Source: Theocolax elegans (Eukaryota > Arthropoda > Insecta > Hymenoptera > Cerocephalidae). Taken from it: DNA of 64,000 nt. A program made the position numbers and the translations under genes. This document shows, in pieces, positions 22,168-33,154 of this stretch. The stretch spans positions 49,831,229 to 49,895,228 of the forward strand of contig CM047426.1 of assembly GCA_026168455.1 (NCBI GenBank), in the 5' to 3' direction. The notes under the pieces are model-generated. The model had not been told where the DNA came from and searched no databases. It saw only the letters and a program-made list of their open reading frames with translations. The first letter of the stretch is position 1; each line of letters starts with the position of its first letter.

Positions 22168-23200
22168 AAAAAGAAAAAAATGGTGGTCGTTTGGGCGTTA
22201 ATGGCTTAACCCAGGTATGCTTGTAGTGCATATCGCGAGCCTTCTACTTGGTCAAAACCAAAGGCCGATAAAGAGCCGGAGGTAACATGCCATAGAGAAA
22301 CAATTTATTTTTTAGATCAGGATGAGTACTTGGAAAAATACTGCCAAACGTTATTTCACCGAATTCGCGTTTCACTTTAAGCGCGTGGTCTTTAATAGTG
22401 TAGTTTTTAAATTTTACAATAATTGAGATAGTTTTAGGTGATTGTCCTCCATCTCGATCACTTTGAGATTGCTTGGCTTTAAATTCTCGAATCTCAAGTA
22501 TATCATCATGTAGATGGGCTAAATTTAAGTTTGTTAGTATTGCCAAGAGTAAATCCCTATAAGTAACTGATACATCGGCCGGGATGCCTGTGACTTTCAT
22601 CTCAGCACTTGGTAGAGATGAATACGTGGTTTTCATATGTTCTAATTCCGACTCTATCCTATCCATTCGTCGACATTTCTGGCCGAGAAAATCTGTCATT
22701 TCATCAAAATGAGATTCAATGTTAGTAAAACGTGATGTTAAGTCGTTGTGATTTTGGGCCATTGACGTAAATATTGCCGCCATTCTGTCCGCATTAGACA
22801 AAGTGGTCCAATTAGGAGGAAGATTCAAAGTATTAGATGAACTAGATGAGAATTAGACTACATATTAATCTCATCTGACGATAAGTTAGTAAATTCAACG
22901 GATTGATTATTCTGCATATTAATTGAATTATAGTTAGGATGTGAATTCGAAAATGCGCGATTTTGGTCAAATCGAACAGATCTTTGAGAAGGCGAGTGAG
23001 ATCTACAAGATTCGTTTTCCTGTTGCTTTCGATTTATAATACGAAAGGATATTGCACAGCAATTATCATTAGGTTTATTTGCAATATATTGGATCGCACA
23101 ACCTGGGTGAAATAGTTAGTTGTAGATTGAACATTTAGACTTATTTACAATATTTCGAATGCACTTAGTACAGATAGGCATTTGAATGCCTCTAAACGAT
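22168..23200 (-). pseudogene. LINE ORF1 with PHD-like zinc finger and coiled coil
   Basis: The 5' part (about 23195-23070) reads as a PHD-like finger: 'CTKCIRNI', then 'LFHPGCAIQYIA', then 'NDNCC', interrupted by a stop. From 22828 a 194-aa frame gives a coiled-coil-prone segment ('ESHFDEMTDFLGQKCRRMDR') followed by an RRM-like block with 'MKVTGIPADVSVTYRDLLLA' and 'IVKFKNYTIKDHALKVKREF'. A TAG after 'RPLVLTK' stops the frame, yet the same frame stays open beyond it to the foldback insertion. Such ORF1 proteins bind the LINE RNA. It is inactive here. Confidence 0.7.
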
Positions 23201-23370
23201 AACACTCGACTAAAAATAATATGAAAAAAGTCAACGTTTTAGAAAAGTAAACGAAGGAGTCATATATGAGGATAGAAGCCCACGTGTACGCTTAACAAGT
23301 CGCAAAGTAACTAAACTTGTGACAAGGTGGATTTAATCCACTTGTCATAGATGCCAGCATTACCGACACC

Positions 23371-23443
23371 CCGAGGCGGCGCGGTATCGGTAGCACGCCT
23401 TCGGATCCGAAGGGGCTCGGGTTCAAGACCCGACACCCGCTTC
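23371..23443 (+). other. tRNA-like sequence (SINE head or tRNA relic)
   Basis: Box A-like 'gcggtatcggtagcacg' and box B-like 'gggttcaagaccc' are correctly ordered, with a T-arm helix (ctcggg/cccgac) and a strong 'ccttcggatccgaagg' arm. The anticodon loop is not a normal one because that arm is fully self-complementary, so I do not call a functional tRNA gene. It lies between the LINE 5' end and the leader of the next LTR element. Confidence 0.45.
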
Positions 23444-23454
23444 ATTTTTTATTC

Positions 23455-23796
23455 AGCACTTAAAAGTCTCATGCCACAATGGCGCCTAACGTGAAAAACC
23501 CACCTGCATAAAACCTGTAAATATTGTAAATAGTCCCTAATCTCTTCCTAAGCAGCCTTCCCCAGCAGCAGTGCTTAATTTACTTGCTGCAAATGGCCGT
23601 CAAAATGGCCGACCGGCTTCTTCTGGGTGTGTGTGCGAGCTTTGCTTACGGAAAGGAAGGGCAATATGGCCGCTTGTTTGCGTCGCGCTTCGACGCTTAC
23701 AATATTTTTATTTTCGCTCGCTTTTAACTACTAAGGAAACCACTTTAATTATTTTAATAAAAAGATCCCTTAAAAACAACCACGTTGGGCGCCAAT
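23455..23796 (-). promoter_or_regulatory. leader fragment and primer-binding site of an orphan LTR element (TE3)
   Basis: On the minus strand the LTR end GTTACA is followed by T and TGGCGCCCAACGTGG, the same type of primer-binding site as TE1. Downstream leader sequence of about 300 bp has 'ggccattttgacggccattt' (23590-23609), two tandem YY1/Pho-like words, and a third near 23665. No gag follows, since the element is cut near 23455. Confidence 0.65.
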
Positions 23797-25237
23797 GTAA
23801 CGCTGCACTGGGGATCAGGGTGCAGGTTATTTAGGGACAGCAATTTATTATAAATGAATAAGTATTTATTAAAAGATACTAATTATAGGGTGGGTGCCAG
23901 CCGCGTTGATTCCCGGCAAGTAAGCGATAACTCGCGGGTTATCGTAAATTAGAAAGTTCTCTGGTACTGTTATCGGTTCGCTTTAAGGGAGGGGAAGGGG
24001 AAGGAGGGAACCAGGATCTCGCACACACTATTACGGATACTCGGCGGTACCGTACGCAGCGAGAGTGAATTATTCACCAACCTTATCGAGGAAATCGGCG
24101 CTCGTCCCTCAATGGCGATGTCACTCTCTCTCTATCTCTCTCTTCCGCTACACGAATATCTGCGGCTTTGCTATAATACTAAGATCCGTTCAGGTCGGCG
24201 GACCGAAGAGCTCTCTCTCTCGGGGTGCTCGAGAGCTTCGTGTTCGTACCGCGCGCCTGCGCAGTACTCACTCGTGCGCGGTACCTCGATCTCGCGTCTC
24301 GCGAGCGAGTCGAGTGCCGCTGTATTCAGGCTGTGTCGGTACAACTCGGCTGTGTGGTGATGATGACCTGGTGCTGCTTCCGTCTCGGAGATGCGGTACA
24401 ACCTCTTCCCAGGTAACTAATAATTCGTTCCTTATTATCTGTATTCATCTAATTGGTACGGCATGAGTTTCAGGTACGAAACTTACCCGCCGCCGCTTGC
24501 TGCTCGAGGCCGAGTCACCCCTCTCTCCTCTACGACGTTGACCACGGTTATGGATAGCCGCTCCGTCTACGGCTCCAGGTAATTACTTGGTTGTGAGGTT
24601 TACGCAAATGTGCGTATCTGTTTGAGTGCTTAACCAAGAGGTCGGCTGTGCACGTTGTTTGTGTACAGCGTCCTAACCTCAATTTGTCCTATGTTTTCCT
24701 TGTACAGCTGAAGTGATTATATACAGCTGTACATGTATTCCCTTGTCTTTGTCTTCTGCCGATTGCTGTTTATCCTCTTCCTTGCTCCTTACCCTCTTAA
24801 TGCGTATTAGCTCTTATTAAGTGTCTTGTTTACAGTTGTATCTTGCTTGGCGTTAGAGGTTCTTCTGCTTCCTGCCTGGATACTACCTCATCGCCTTGAC
24901 TGCTGTACTGTGAGGCTTCGGAGAGTCCTGGAGGCTTCCTGGTGATCGCCTCCCTTTAGTATCCTGCTTGCAGTATCAGACCCGGAAGAGCCCACCAGAG
25001 ATTCTGTGCTCGCCCTGGCCTTCAACGTCAAGACTAAGTGTTTTATATGTGCTGTGCTTGGGTGGGGTTATTAGACTGTAAGGGTAGGTAGGATGTAGTT
25101 GATGTGCGGGTAGGTAGCTAGGGAAAAGTATATGGGTAGGTAGGTGTAGCTAGAGACTCGTCTAGCTTGTACGGGTAGGTAGGTGTTCGCCAGGGGTTCT
25201 ATCGCTCGCTCTTGACATGTGCAAAGCACATTGTCAC
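23797..25237 (-). repeat. orphan LTR of TE3 (about 1.44 kb)
   Basis: Its PBS-side border is clear: on the plus strand it starts TGTAACGCTGC after the PBS. I place the other border at '...attgtcaca' (25237), giving TG...CA ends on the minus strand. The middle (24190-24560) is GC-rich and probably the promoter region. Four copies of a GGGTAGGTAGG-type motif occur at 25083-25185. No partner LTR is in the window. The ORFs inside it look like chance readings. Confidence 0.6.
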
Positions 25238-25320
25238 AAACTAAACTAATTTATACACGTTATCGATAAAATGCATGAACTAACTTATAAGGACCCCGCA
25301 TAAATCTTTGTGAATTACGC

Positions 25321-25323
<3 letters not shown>

Positions 25324-25407
<84 letters not shown>
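25324..25407. repeat. (CA)n then (TA)n microsatellite
   Basis: An uninterrupted CA run of about 33 units is followed by about 9 TA units. It borders the left end of the next foldback, and a matching TA run borders its right end, which suggests insertion into TA-rich DNA. Confidence 0.95.
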
Positions 25408-26855
25408 GGGTGGTTCTCTGTGACATCGAAGATGAAAAAAATAAATATTGCTATAACTGTGGGAATATGTTTTAGAGGTATCCAGTAGTTCTCCTGAATT
25501 TTTTCAGATTTTTTCTGGGCCATTATTTTAAGTTACAGAGAGTCAAAGTTGACATTCTAGCACTTTTTTGCAATATATGCCCAGTTTCATGAATTTATAG
25601 CAGAAACTGCCTAAAATTTCCAGAGTGGGTCTAAATCATTAAGATCACTTATGGTCAAAATATCCGGGAAAAGTGCCCGAAATATTAATAGAAATGTATA
25701 TTTGTTGCCTTATAACGATGAATCTAGTAGCATGATCATTGCAAAAAAATTTATGCATTTACCTTGGAATGGTAGAAAAGTATCTCCACTTGTTTCAGTA
25801 TCCAACTAATTCCCTGTAAGCTGCTAAAAATACAAATATTATTATAAAATTATAAAAAATTATTTTTTAAAGATTTATAATGCTGGATTTTTAGTTTTAC
25901 ATCCCTTACAAGAATTATAATACTAATCTGAAGGATTACTATAAAAGTATCAACATTATTATTATTATTATTCAGCAATACATTGTTTAGATTTCACAAA
26001 CTTGTCATTGTCACGTTATCATATTATTCATTATAATTATATATCCGATTTATTTATATATCTTTTGTATTAAATACGTATATTTAGTTATTGTAATAAT
26101 GATGGTTATATATTTATAATAATCCTTCAGATTAGTATTATAATTCTTGTAAGGGATGTAAAACTAAAAATCCAGCATTATAAATGTTTAAAAAATAATT
26201 TTTTATATTTGTATAATAATATTTGTATTTTTAGCAGCTTACAGGGGATTAGATGGATACTGAAACAAGTGGAGATACTTTTCTACCATTCCAAGGTAAG
26301 TGCATAAATTTTTTTGCAATGATCATGCTACTAGATTCATCGTTATAAGGCAACAAATATACATTTCTATTAATATTTCGGGCACTTTTCCCGTATATTT
26401 TGACCATAAGGGATCTTAATGATTTAGACCCACTCTGGAAATTTTTAGGCAGTTTCTGACTATAAAAAGACATGTTTTAGACAGTATTAGGTTACCAGAG
26501 TCCGCAGCAGAATTGCTGATTTTCACTAGTTAAGGTTTAAATTGCTTACAAGAGTGTGACAGCATACATTTATGTCTTTAAAAGTATTTTTAATGAAAAG
26601 TTCGGAAAATTTTACAAAAAAAGTCATACTATGTTTTTAGTGAAAAATGCATCCCCTGGGAGCTGAAAATTCATGAAATTGGGCATATAATGCAAAAAAG
26701 TGCTAAAATGTCAACTTTGACTCTCTGTAACTTAAAATAATGGCCCAGAAAAATTCTGAAAAAATTCAGGAGAACTACTGGATACCTCTAAAACATATTC
26801 CCACAGTTATAGCAATATTTATTTTTTTCATCTTCGATGTCACAGAGAACCACCC
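25408..26855. mobile_element. 1.45-kb foldback transposon with long arms
   Basis: The ends are 'gggtggttctctgtgacatc' and its exact complement 'gatgtcacagagaaccaccc'. The arms stay complementary for more than 500 bp to a centre near 26030. The right arm has an extra block (about 26465-26680) absent from the left arm. TA-rich flanks on both sides fit a TA target. The 74-aa frame at 26473-26249 reads through one arm and resembles nothing known to me. Confidence 0.85.
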
Positions 26856-27115
26856 ATATATATATATATATAAACACACGAATCTATATTTTGTGACATG
26901 TTATTTCGCATAAGAGCATCTCGCTCTTTCTCATTAACATTGTTACGACCCACAAGCCCTCTCTATCTAACCTCTTTTCAGGTTGTCATAGCGGCCATTC
27001 TATATATTTATACATATACATACATACATACACACACACATATAAATAGAATAGAATAAATTAAATTAAAAAGAATACTAAGTAAAATAAATAAAATATA
27101 GGTACATTAGAGTAA

Positions 27116-27150
<35 letters not shown>

Positions 27151-27610
27151 AGCAGAGAAGAACAAGAAGAAGAAAAGAGAAAAATAATGAAAGAATTAGA
27201 ATAATAGAGTAAATTAGAAGCAAGAAGAAGAGAAAGGGAAGCAAAGGAAAGGGAAGAAGTAAAGAAAACTAAAAATTATGAGAGAGAAGAGAGTGAGATA
27301 AGAGGAATTAATAAAGAAAGAGTAAGGTTTGAAAAACGAAAAGAGTAGGAAGTAAATAAAAGGAAGGTAATCGAAGAAGAAAAGAGAAAAGAGAGATGGA
27401 AGAATGAGAAGAAAAATATCAACGAGAGCAGACTGCAAGAACAGAAAAGGGTATAGGAGAGAAAAATTATGGAAGAGAGGAAAGAGGAAAAAAGGAAAAG
27501 GGAGAAACGAGGAGAAAAGAAAAAGAAAAAAGGGAACAGAAGAAGAGAAAAGAAAAGAAGAAGAAAAGAGATAAGAAGCAAAAAAGATGAAAGAGGAAGA
27601 AAAAAAGTGT
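26856..27610. repeat. purine-rich low-complexity tract
   Basis: From about 27100 the plus strand is almost entirely A and G ('gagagaaagagagagagag' and similar) for 500 bp. The minus-strand ORFs across it are Ser/Phe/Leu homopolymer-like and not credible proteins. 26856-27100 is AT-rich without features. Confidence 0.8.
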
Positions 27611-28480
27611 AGGCTAGAAATGGTTCAAGAGAGTGCAACTATTACCGGCGAATGTACCAAGAATTTTCTAGGGCCGTCGCGAAAATCCCCTCCTCGACAA
27701 GAAGAATCGGCGCCAGCGGTACCATGTAAGGTTTTACGTTGGGTATCTTTGGCTCCCTCAGTGCATCCGCCTTACAAAACTTGTCTCGGATTTTGGCCAT
27801 GGGGTCACCCCTACCCAGCCTGCAAGAATGTTATTCCAGGACTCACACTGAAAAAAAAATTAAGCAGAATCCGCCGCAAACAGCGAAGAGACTTCTACTT
27901 TCGGTAACAAAAGTATTTTGTGCTAGGCTACAAAGCAGTTTCTGCTTGGGTCTCCGGTATATTCGCATTTTGTTTCCGTGTAAGACATAACCTTACTTTT
28001 TAACTGTACGTTTTTCGTATATATTATTGACTATATACTTGGAAAAGTTAATTTCAATAATTAAACATAATAATTGCCTTTACTTTCAACTATCTTAAAA
28101 TGATTACCCTCTTTTTCCTTTTTAATAATTTTAAAATACATATATATTCTAGGTCTATCTCTTTCTTGATGTCATGTATGTATTGCTTGATAGGCCCAAG
28201 CAGAAACTGCTTGCTTTCTAAAGGAGTAACAATTGTCTAATTTACCGGAGTCACCACGGTAGATATTGCTTGGCTCTCGAGTAAATTCTGCTTAATTTTT
28301 TTTCAGTGCATATGCTTCAACTGTGGCTGAAGAGGTGTAACTCTTCGTTCCTGCCCAAGGTGTAGTCGCGGTTATATTCAACGGTTGAGGATTCTCAATC
28401 CGGTTAAATATAAGGACCTGGAAGCCTCAGCAGTAATTAACACCGTATTGGCTAAAATCCCCCATCAAGGGCACATCTGT
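27611..28480 (+). pseudogene. gag: retrotransposon gag fragment with zinc motif, split by a MITE
   Basis: The left part ends 'CLGFWPWGHPYPACKNVIPG'. The right part begins after the MITE with 'CFNCG*RGVTLRSCPRC', the same CxxCxxxGx5CPxC cysteine motif as in TE1 and TE2 but with a TGA inside. Less clear readable codons continue to about 28480. It is probably the nucleocapsid part of a gypsy-type gag, with no pol beside it. Confidence 0.55.
27846..28308. mobile_element. 463-bp MITE inserted in the gag fragment
   Basis: The terminal inverted repeats are 'cactgaaaaaaaaattaagc' on the left and 'aattttttttcagtg' on the right, continuing with 'agcagaat' and 'attctgctt'. A second inverted pair inside ('aagcagtttctgcttggg' and 'cccaagcagaaactgctt') gives it a nested palindromic layout. 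It is non-coding. Confidence 0.8.
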
Positions 28481-29040
28481 CTATCGCTAGCCCCCCCCCC
28501 CCTTCAATCTTAACCCGGGAACAGATGCCCAACTGATGGACATTCTGAAAGATGTCCCTGCGGAATCAAGGCGGGCAGTCACAATGACACTGTTCCCGGG
28601 GAAAAAGGAATAAACAATAAAAAGGAATAATGTGAGAATGGCGAAAGAGAGAATAGGAAATGAATGAAAGGAAAACCTTGTTTTCAGATAAAATGATTGG
28701 AAGGAATATACATAATGAATGAAAGGAAAACCTCGTTTTCAGGTAGAATGAAGGAGAATTACAATATAAATGAATGAAAGGAATAATTAAATCGAGCAAT
28801 ATAATGAGATGAGGATTCCCTTTGGAAGTTGAGAATTGAATAGATAATTTAATGAGAGAGGACGATAAAACGCCCCAAATCGATCTAAGAAATGAAAGGA
28901 AGGGGCTGCAAAGATTAAAGGAAGAGTAGTAAGTATTGATGGTATTAGAGGTTATATTATGAATTATATTTATGATTATGATTTTATGATAATGTTTATT
29001 TACTAATATGTTAACTAAGATATTTGATTATAAATTTCTG
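28481..29040. repeat. purine-rich DNA with short direct repeats
   Basis: The block 'aatgaatgaaaggaaaacc' with 'tcgttttcagg' or 'ttgttttcaga' appears at about 28656 and 28713, and a third partial copy lies near 28770. It carries no coding signal. Confidence 0.55.
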
Positions 29041-29107
29041 CGGTGGGAAAGACCACTAGCCAACGACGAACTCTCTACACTCGTTGGAGAGATTGTCATT
29101 TTTCTTC

Positions 29108-29145
<38 letters not shown>

Positions 29146-29280
29146 GCCGCATAACATCTTGCTGGCGTTGCAGATCATCTTGCGACAGACGTTTAAGGTA
29201 CGATTTCCAGTTACTTACTGATGAGTCCAAACTGGAGATCGAGTACGAAACGCCTTGAAACTCGTTTAATTTATTAAAAA
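29041..29280 (+). ncRNA. retroelement 3'-end-like block with hammerhead-like core
   Basis: After a (TA)n run, 29218-29224 reads CTGATGA and 29247-29251 reads GAAAC, the two conserved halves of a hammerhead core. The intervening 22 bases can pair only partly (GTCC with GTAC has one mismatch). A possible stem III partner 'ggcg' lies upstream near 29164. This is a weak candidate and the function is not established. Confidence 0.25.
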
Positions 29281-29520
29281 GGCCATTCCCTATTTTCCAC
29301 CAAGCATAGTGAATGAAGAGAAAAATGAGCCTGCTCTATGTGAAAAGTAAAGCTTTAATTCGGAAAGACCAATAAATATACATTAAATAATGAGTTTATT
29401 TTGTGTATTTCGACTTTACAATGATTATAAAATACAAATATATAAAATGAAAACAATTACTTGAATTAACAATTTAAAAATTTTTTTTCTGAAGCATTGA
29501 TCGTACTTAAATTATATAAT
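29281..29520. other. no feature recognised
   Basis: This is AT-rich sequence upstream of the Helitron frame. The Helitron 5' end should lie here or nearby, but I could not pick a convincing TC terminus. Confidence 0.35.
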
Positions 29521-31770
29521 AACAATCAAGTAATAAATTCTGTATTATAAATGACTGGGCTATTCTTAAAGCATTAAAAAACAAATCGCAAATAGCAGTA
29601 TGTAATGAAGTTGCTATCGTCTATGTTGGAGAAAATGGAGAACCACCTTCTAACAGAGATATATGTATTTTTCAAAAAGGAAAAAAACCTCAATCAATTG
29701 CAATTATAAACAAAGGCATTGACCCAATGGTGTATCCATTAATATTTCCTTTCGGTGATTCAGGTTGGGAACCATGTATGAAAAGTTTATCAGATGAAAA
29801 AAAATGTAATAATATATCTGCCTTGCAATATTATTCATATAGGTTTAGTATTCGAAAAGAATTTAATCCATGTTTAAATCTCAAAAGTTTATCAAACCAG
29901 TTTATCCTAAACTCATGGTCTAAAGTTGAAAATACTCGTCTGTATTTTATTAGAAAAGATCAGCATAAATTACGAACTGATCGATATAAAGGTTTAATGG
30001 ATCAAATCAACAATAAAAATAATAATAAACATGTTTCTATTGGTAAAATGGTTATACTACCGTCTAGTTATATAGGTAGTCCTAGAGCGATGCAACAGAA
30101 CTTTTTAGATGCAACAACCATAATGTAAAATAATGGAAAACCAGACATTTTTCTGACAATGTCGTGCAATCCTAAATGGAACGAGATTACAGAAAATTTA
30201 TTAGAATGAAAATACGCTTGACAGACCAGATCTGATAGTGCGTGTATTTGACCTAAAAGTAAAGGTATTAATGGAGGAATTATTGAAACACGAAATTCTT
30301 GGTCAAGTTAATTCTTACATTTATGTTATAGAATTTCAAAAACGAGGACTGTGCCATATTCATATGTTATTATGGTTAAGTGAACTAAACAAAATTCGAA
30401 ATACAGATCAAATTGATAATATCATATGTGCAGAAATTCCTGATAAAAATAAATTTCCGAGACTATATGAATTAGTAAAACAAAATATGATTCATGGTCC
30501 TTGTGGAATTCAGAATAAAAATAGTGTATGTATGGATGGAAGTAAAATATATTGTACAAAACATTATCCAAAATGTTTTAGTACTAAAACACAAACATCT
30601 CCTAATGATTATTCAATTTATCGTGCACGAAATAACGAAATAAAAATAACATACTCCAACAATAAAATCGCGGATAACAGTTTTGTTGTTCCATATAATC
30701 CATATCTACTTCTAAAACTTGAATGTCACATTAACGTAGAAATATGTAATACAATAAAATCTATAAAATATTTATTTAAATATCTTTACAAAGGCCCAGA
30801 TACAGCTTTAATAAAATTCAGTAATACAGAAACAAAAAATGTAGAAATTGAAAATGTGCAAAAAGACAATGTTCTAAATTATGACGAAATATCCGAATAT
30901 ATTTCTACAAGGTATGTTTGTCCACCCGAGGCTATGTATCGTATGAAAGAATATAAATCACATTCGCAATCACATGCAATACATAGATTAGCTGTATATC
31001 TTGAAGATGAACAATTTGTCTATTTTAAAGAAGGATCTGAAGACAAATTAATTAATAAAAATCATCGAACAACATTAACAAGTTGGTTTTTACTAAATTC
31101 ATCTGATGTGAAAGCCAAGAAGTATCTTTATGGTGAAATTCCTCAATATTATGTTTACGACAGGATAAAAAAAGAATGGAACAAGCGAAAAAAGTTTAAT
31201 AAACCCATTCTAGTCAGAATGTTTCATGTAAATCCTAAAGATCGAGAACGATTTTTTCTTAGATTATTATTACTTCATGTACGTGGGGCCGAATCTTTTG
31301 AAGATATACGCTCATACGAAGGCGTTGTTTATGTTACATTTTATGAAGCATGTATAGTTAGAGGTTTAATCATTACTGATAATGAATGGTATAAATGTTT
31401 AGAAGAAAATTGTAATTTTCAATTTCCACAGGCACTATGTGAACTTTTCGCTTTCATTATATCATTTGATCACAATTTTGATGCCTTGAAACTTTATAAT
31501 AAGTATAAAGAACATTTCTTTGATCCTCAATTACCTGAAATATTAGGAGAACAAAAGGCTTTAAAAATTATAGACAACGTTTTATCAAAACATAATTTAA
31601 CATTGCAACAATTTAATTTACTTAATATTGATAATATTGATAATGAAAATCACAATGATATGTTTAATAATGATATTATTGCAAATGAAGATAATGACAT
31701 AGAAATATTGTTAAAATCTTTAACATTGGAACAAAAAACAATATTTGATACAATAGTAGAAGCACGATAA
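29521..31770 (+). pseudogene. Helitron RepHel protein, N-terminal and Rep part
   Basis: The frame is open from about 29521, before any ATG, with 'PLIFPFGDSGWEP' and 'GKMVILPSSYIGSPRAMQQN', the usual Helitron N-terminal domain. A TAA near 30126 and a frameshift near 30208-30230 separate it from the next segment, though 'PDIFLTMSCNPKW' is still readable between them. The segment 30238-31770 (510 aa) has the HUH motif in 'EFQKRGLCHIHMLLWL' (HIH at about 30355-30363) and the double-Tyr motif in 'KYLFKYLYKGPD' (about 30768-30803). The HUH enzyme nicks one strand to start rolling-circle transposition. A frameshift at about 31768 separates it from the helicase. Confidence 0.88.
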
Positions 31771-31771
31771 T

Positions 31772-33154
31772 AAAAAAGAAAATTTATATTTTATAGATGG
31801 TCCTGGTGGTAGTGGAAAAAGTTATTTATTAACTGCTATTATAAAATTTGTGAAATTAAACAAAATACCAGAGTTAGCAGTTGCTTGGACTGGTATTGCA
31901 GCAAATTTATTAATAGGTGGTAAAACTATCCATTCAACATTTAAAATACCATTTAATTTAAACGAACAATCAACATGCAACATTTCACCAAATTCACAAA
32001 TAGGTCAAATTATAAAAAATATTAAATTAATAATTTGGGATGAAATATCAATGACTTGTAAATATGCATTAGAAGCTATAGATATTTTTTTCAGAGATTT
32101 ATGTCGAAATAATAAACCGTTTGGTGGTAAAATATTAGTAACATCTGGCGATTTTCGACAAACACTTCCTATAGTTCGATACGGAAATAGAACTCAAATA
32201 TTAGAATCATGTGTAAAAAGTAGTTCTTTATGGCAATTATTTCAAAAACTTACATTAAATAATAATTTAAGATTGGTCAATTCAAACAGTATGTTTAAAA
32301 CGTGGTTATTAAATATTGGAGAAAATAAAAATATTACAAAATTTGAAATTGATGATAACGTTATAAAAATTCCATCAGAATTTATTACATTTAATAATTT
32401 GATAGATGATATTTTTGGTAATAAAATAAATATTGATGATTTACATACTCTTAAAGACAAAGTAATTCTTTCACCTATAAATAGTGATGTTTTAGCGATT
32501 AATAACGAAATAATTGAAAGAATTGAAGGTGACGGTAAGATATATTTAAGCATTGATAGTATTACTAATGATGAAAATAATAAGTTGGATGAAACAATAA
32601 CAATAGATTTTATAAATTCATTAATACCAAATAGTTTACCACCGCATAAATTAGTATTAAAAAAAGGAATGATCGTTATGTCACTTAGGAATTTGCATTT
32701 AGATGGAGGTTTATGTAATGGTACCAGGCTCATGGTTACAGAATTAAAACAGTACACTATATATGGAGAAATTATAACAGGTAAAAATTCAGGACAAATT
32801 GTGATGATTCCAAGAATAGATTTATGTCCATCAAAGGATGATATACCTTTCAATATGGTTAGACGACAATTTCCTATTAGACCAAGTTTCGCTATGACCA
32901 TAAATAAAGCACAAGGTCAATCATTTAAAAAAGTAGGTCTATATTTACCAAGACCTGTATTTAGTCATGGTCAATTATATGTTGCATTATCAAGAGTTAC
33001 AGATGAAAAAAATCTAAAAATAAAATTTTCGAAATCGTCAATGATACTCACTAATACAGAAGGAGATATACTTAATATAAATGGGAGTAATTTAAATAAT
33101 AATGTAATAATATATACAACGAATATAGTTTTTTCTGAAGTGTTTGATAATTAA
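31772..33154 (+). CDS. Helitron helicase domain (Pif1-like SF1)
   Basis: After the one-base shift the frame begins with 'FIDGPGGSGKSYLL' (Walker A, 31790-31832). It continues with 'KLIIWDEISMTCKYALEAID' (Walker B, DE), 'GGKILVTSGDFRQTLPIV' (motif III), 'HLDGGLCNGTRLMV' and 'TINKAQGQSF ... LYVALSRVT' (motifs V and VI). All key residues are present and no stop interrupts 1.38 kb, so this half is far better preserved than the N-terminal part. It unwinds the donor strand during transposition. Codon use is extremely AT-rich, like its flanks. Confidence 0.9.
   Translation, partial: KKENLYFIDGPGGSGKSYLLTAIIKFVKLNKIPELAVAWTGIAANLLIGGKTIHSTFKIPFNLNEQSTCNISPNSQIGQIIKNIKLIIWDEISMTCKYALEAIDIFFRDLCRNNKPFGGKILVTSGDFRQTLPIVRYGNRTQILESCVKSSSLWQLFQKLTLNNNLRLVNSNSMFKTWLLNIGENKNITKFEIDDNVIKIPSEFITFNNLIDDIFGNKINIDDLHTLKDKVILSPINSDVLAINNEIIERIEGDGKIYLSIDSITNDENNKLDETITIDFINSLIPNSLPPHKLVLKKGMIVMSLRNLHLDGGLCNGTRLMVTELKQYTIYGEIITGKNSGQIVMIPRIDLCPSKDDIPFNMVRRQFPIRPSFAMTINKAQGQSFKKVGLYLPRPVFSHGQLYVALSRVTDEKNLKIKFSKSSMILTNTEGDILNINGSNLNNNVIIYTTNIVFSEVFDN

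Larger units (their letters stand above)
18950..23335 (-). mobile_element. degraded LINE (Jockey/CR1-like) with PHD-type ORF1
   Basis: On the minus strand this runs from a 5' region near 23335 through ORF1 (about 23200-22168) and ORF2 (about 21480-18950). The 3' end is cut by the LTR of TE1 at 18949. A 677-bp foldback sits between ORF1 and ORF2. Confidence 0.8.

Noticed and set aside
24065..24466. Overlapping ORFs of up to 133 aa
   Set aside because: They are in the GC-rich part of the orphan LTR. Several frames are open only because of base composition.
25260..25523. ORF with a long Val-Cys repeat
   Set aside because: It is a translation of the (CA)n microsatellite.
27214..27638. Ser/Phe/Leu-rich ORFs on the minus strand
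   Set aside because: They are readings of the purine-rich low-complexity tract, with no domain pattern.
32242..32901. 219-aa minus-strand ORF in the Helitron helicase
   Set aside because: The opposite frame carries all helicase motifs. This frame is Ile/Leu/Ser-rich without pattern.
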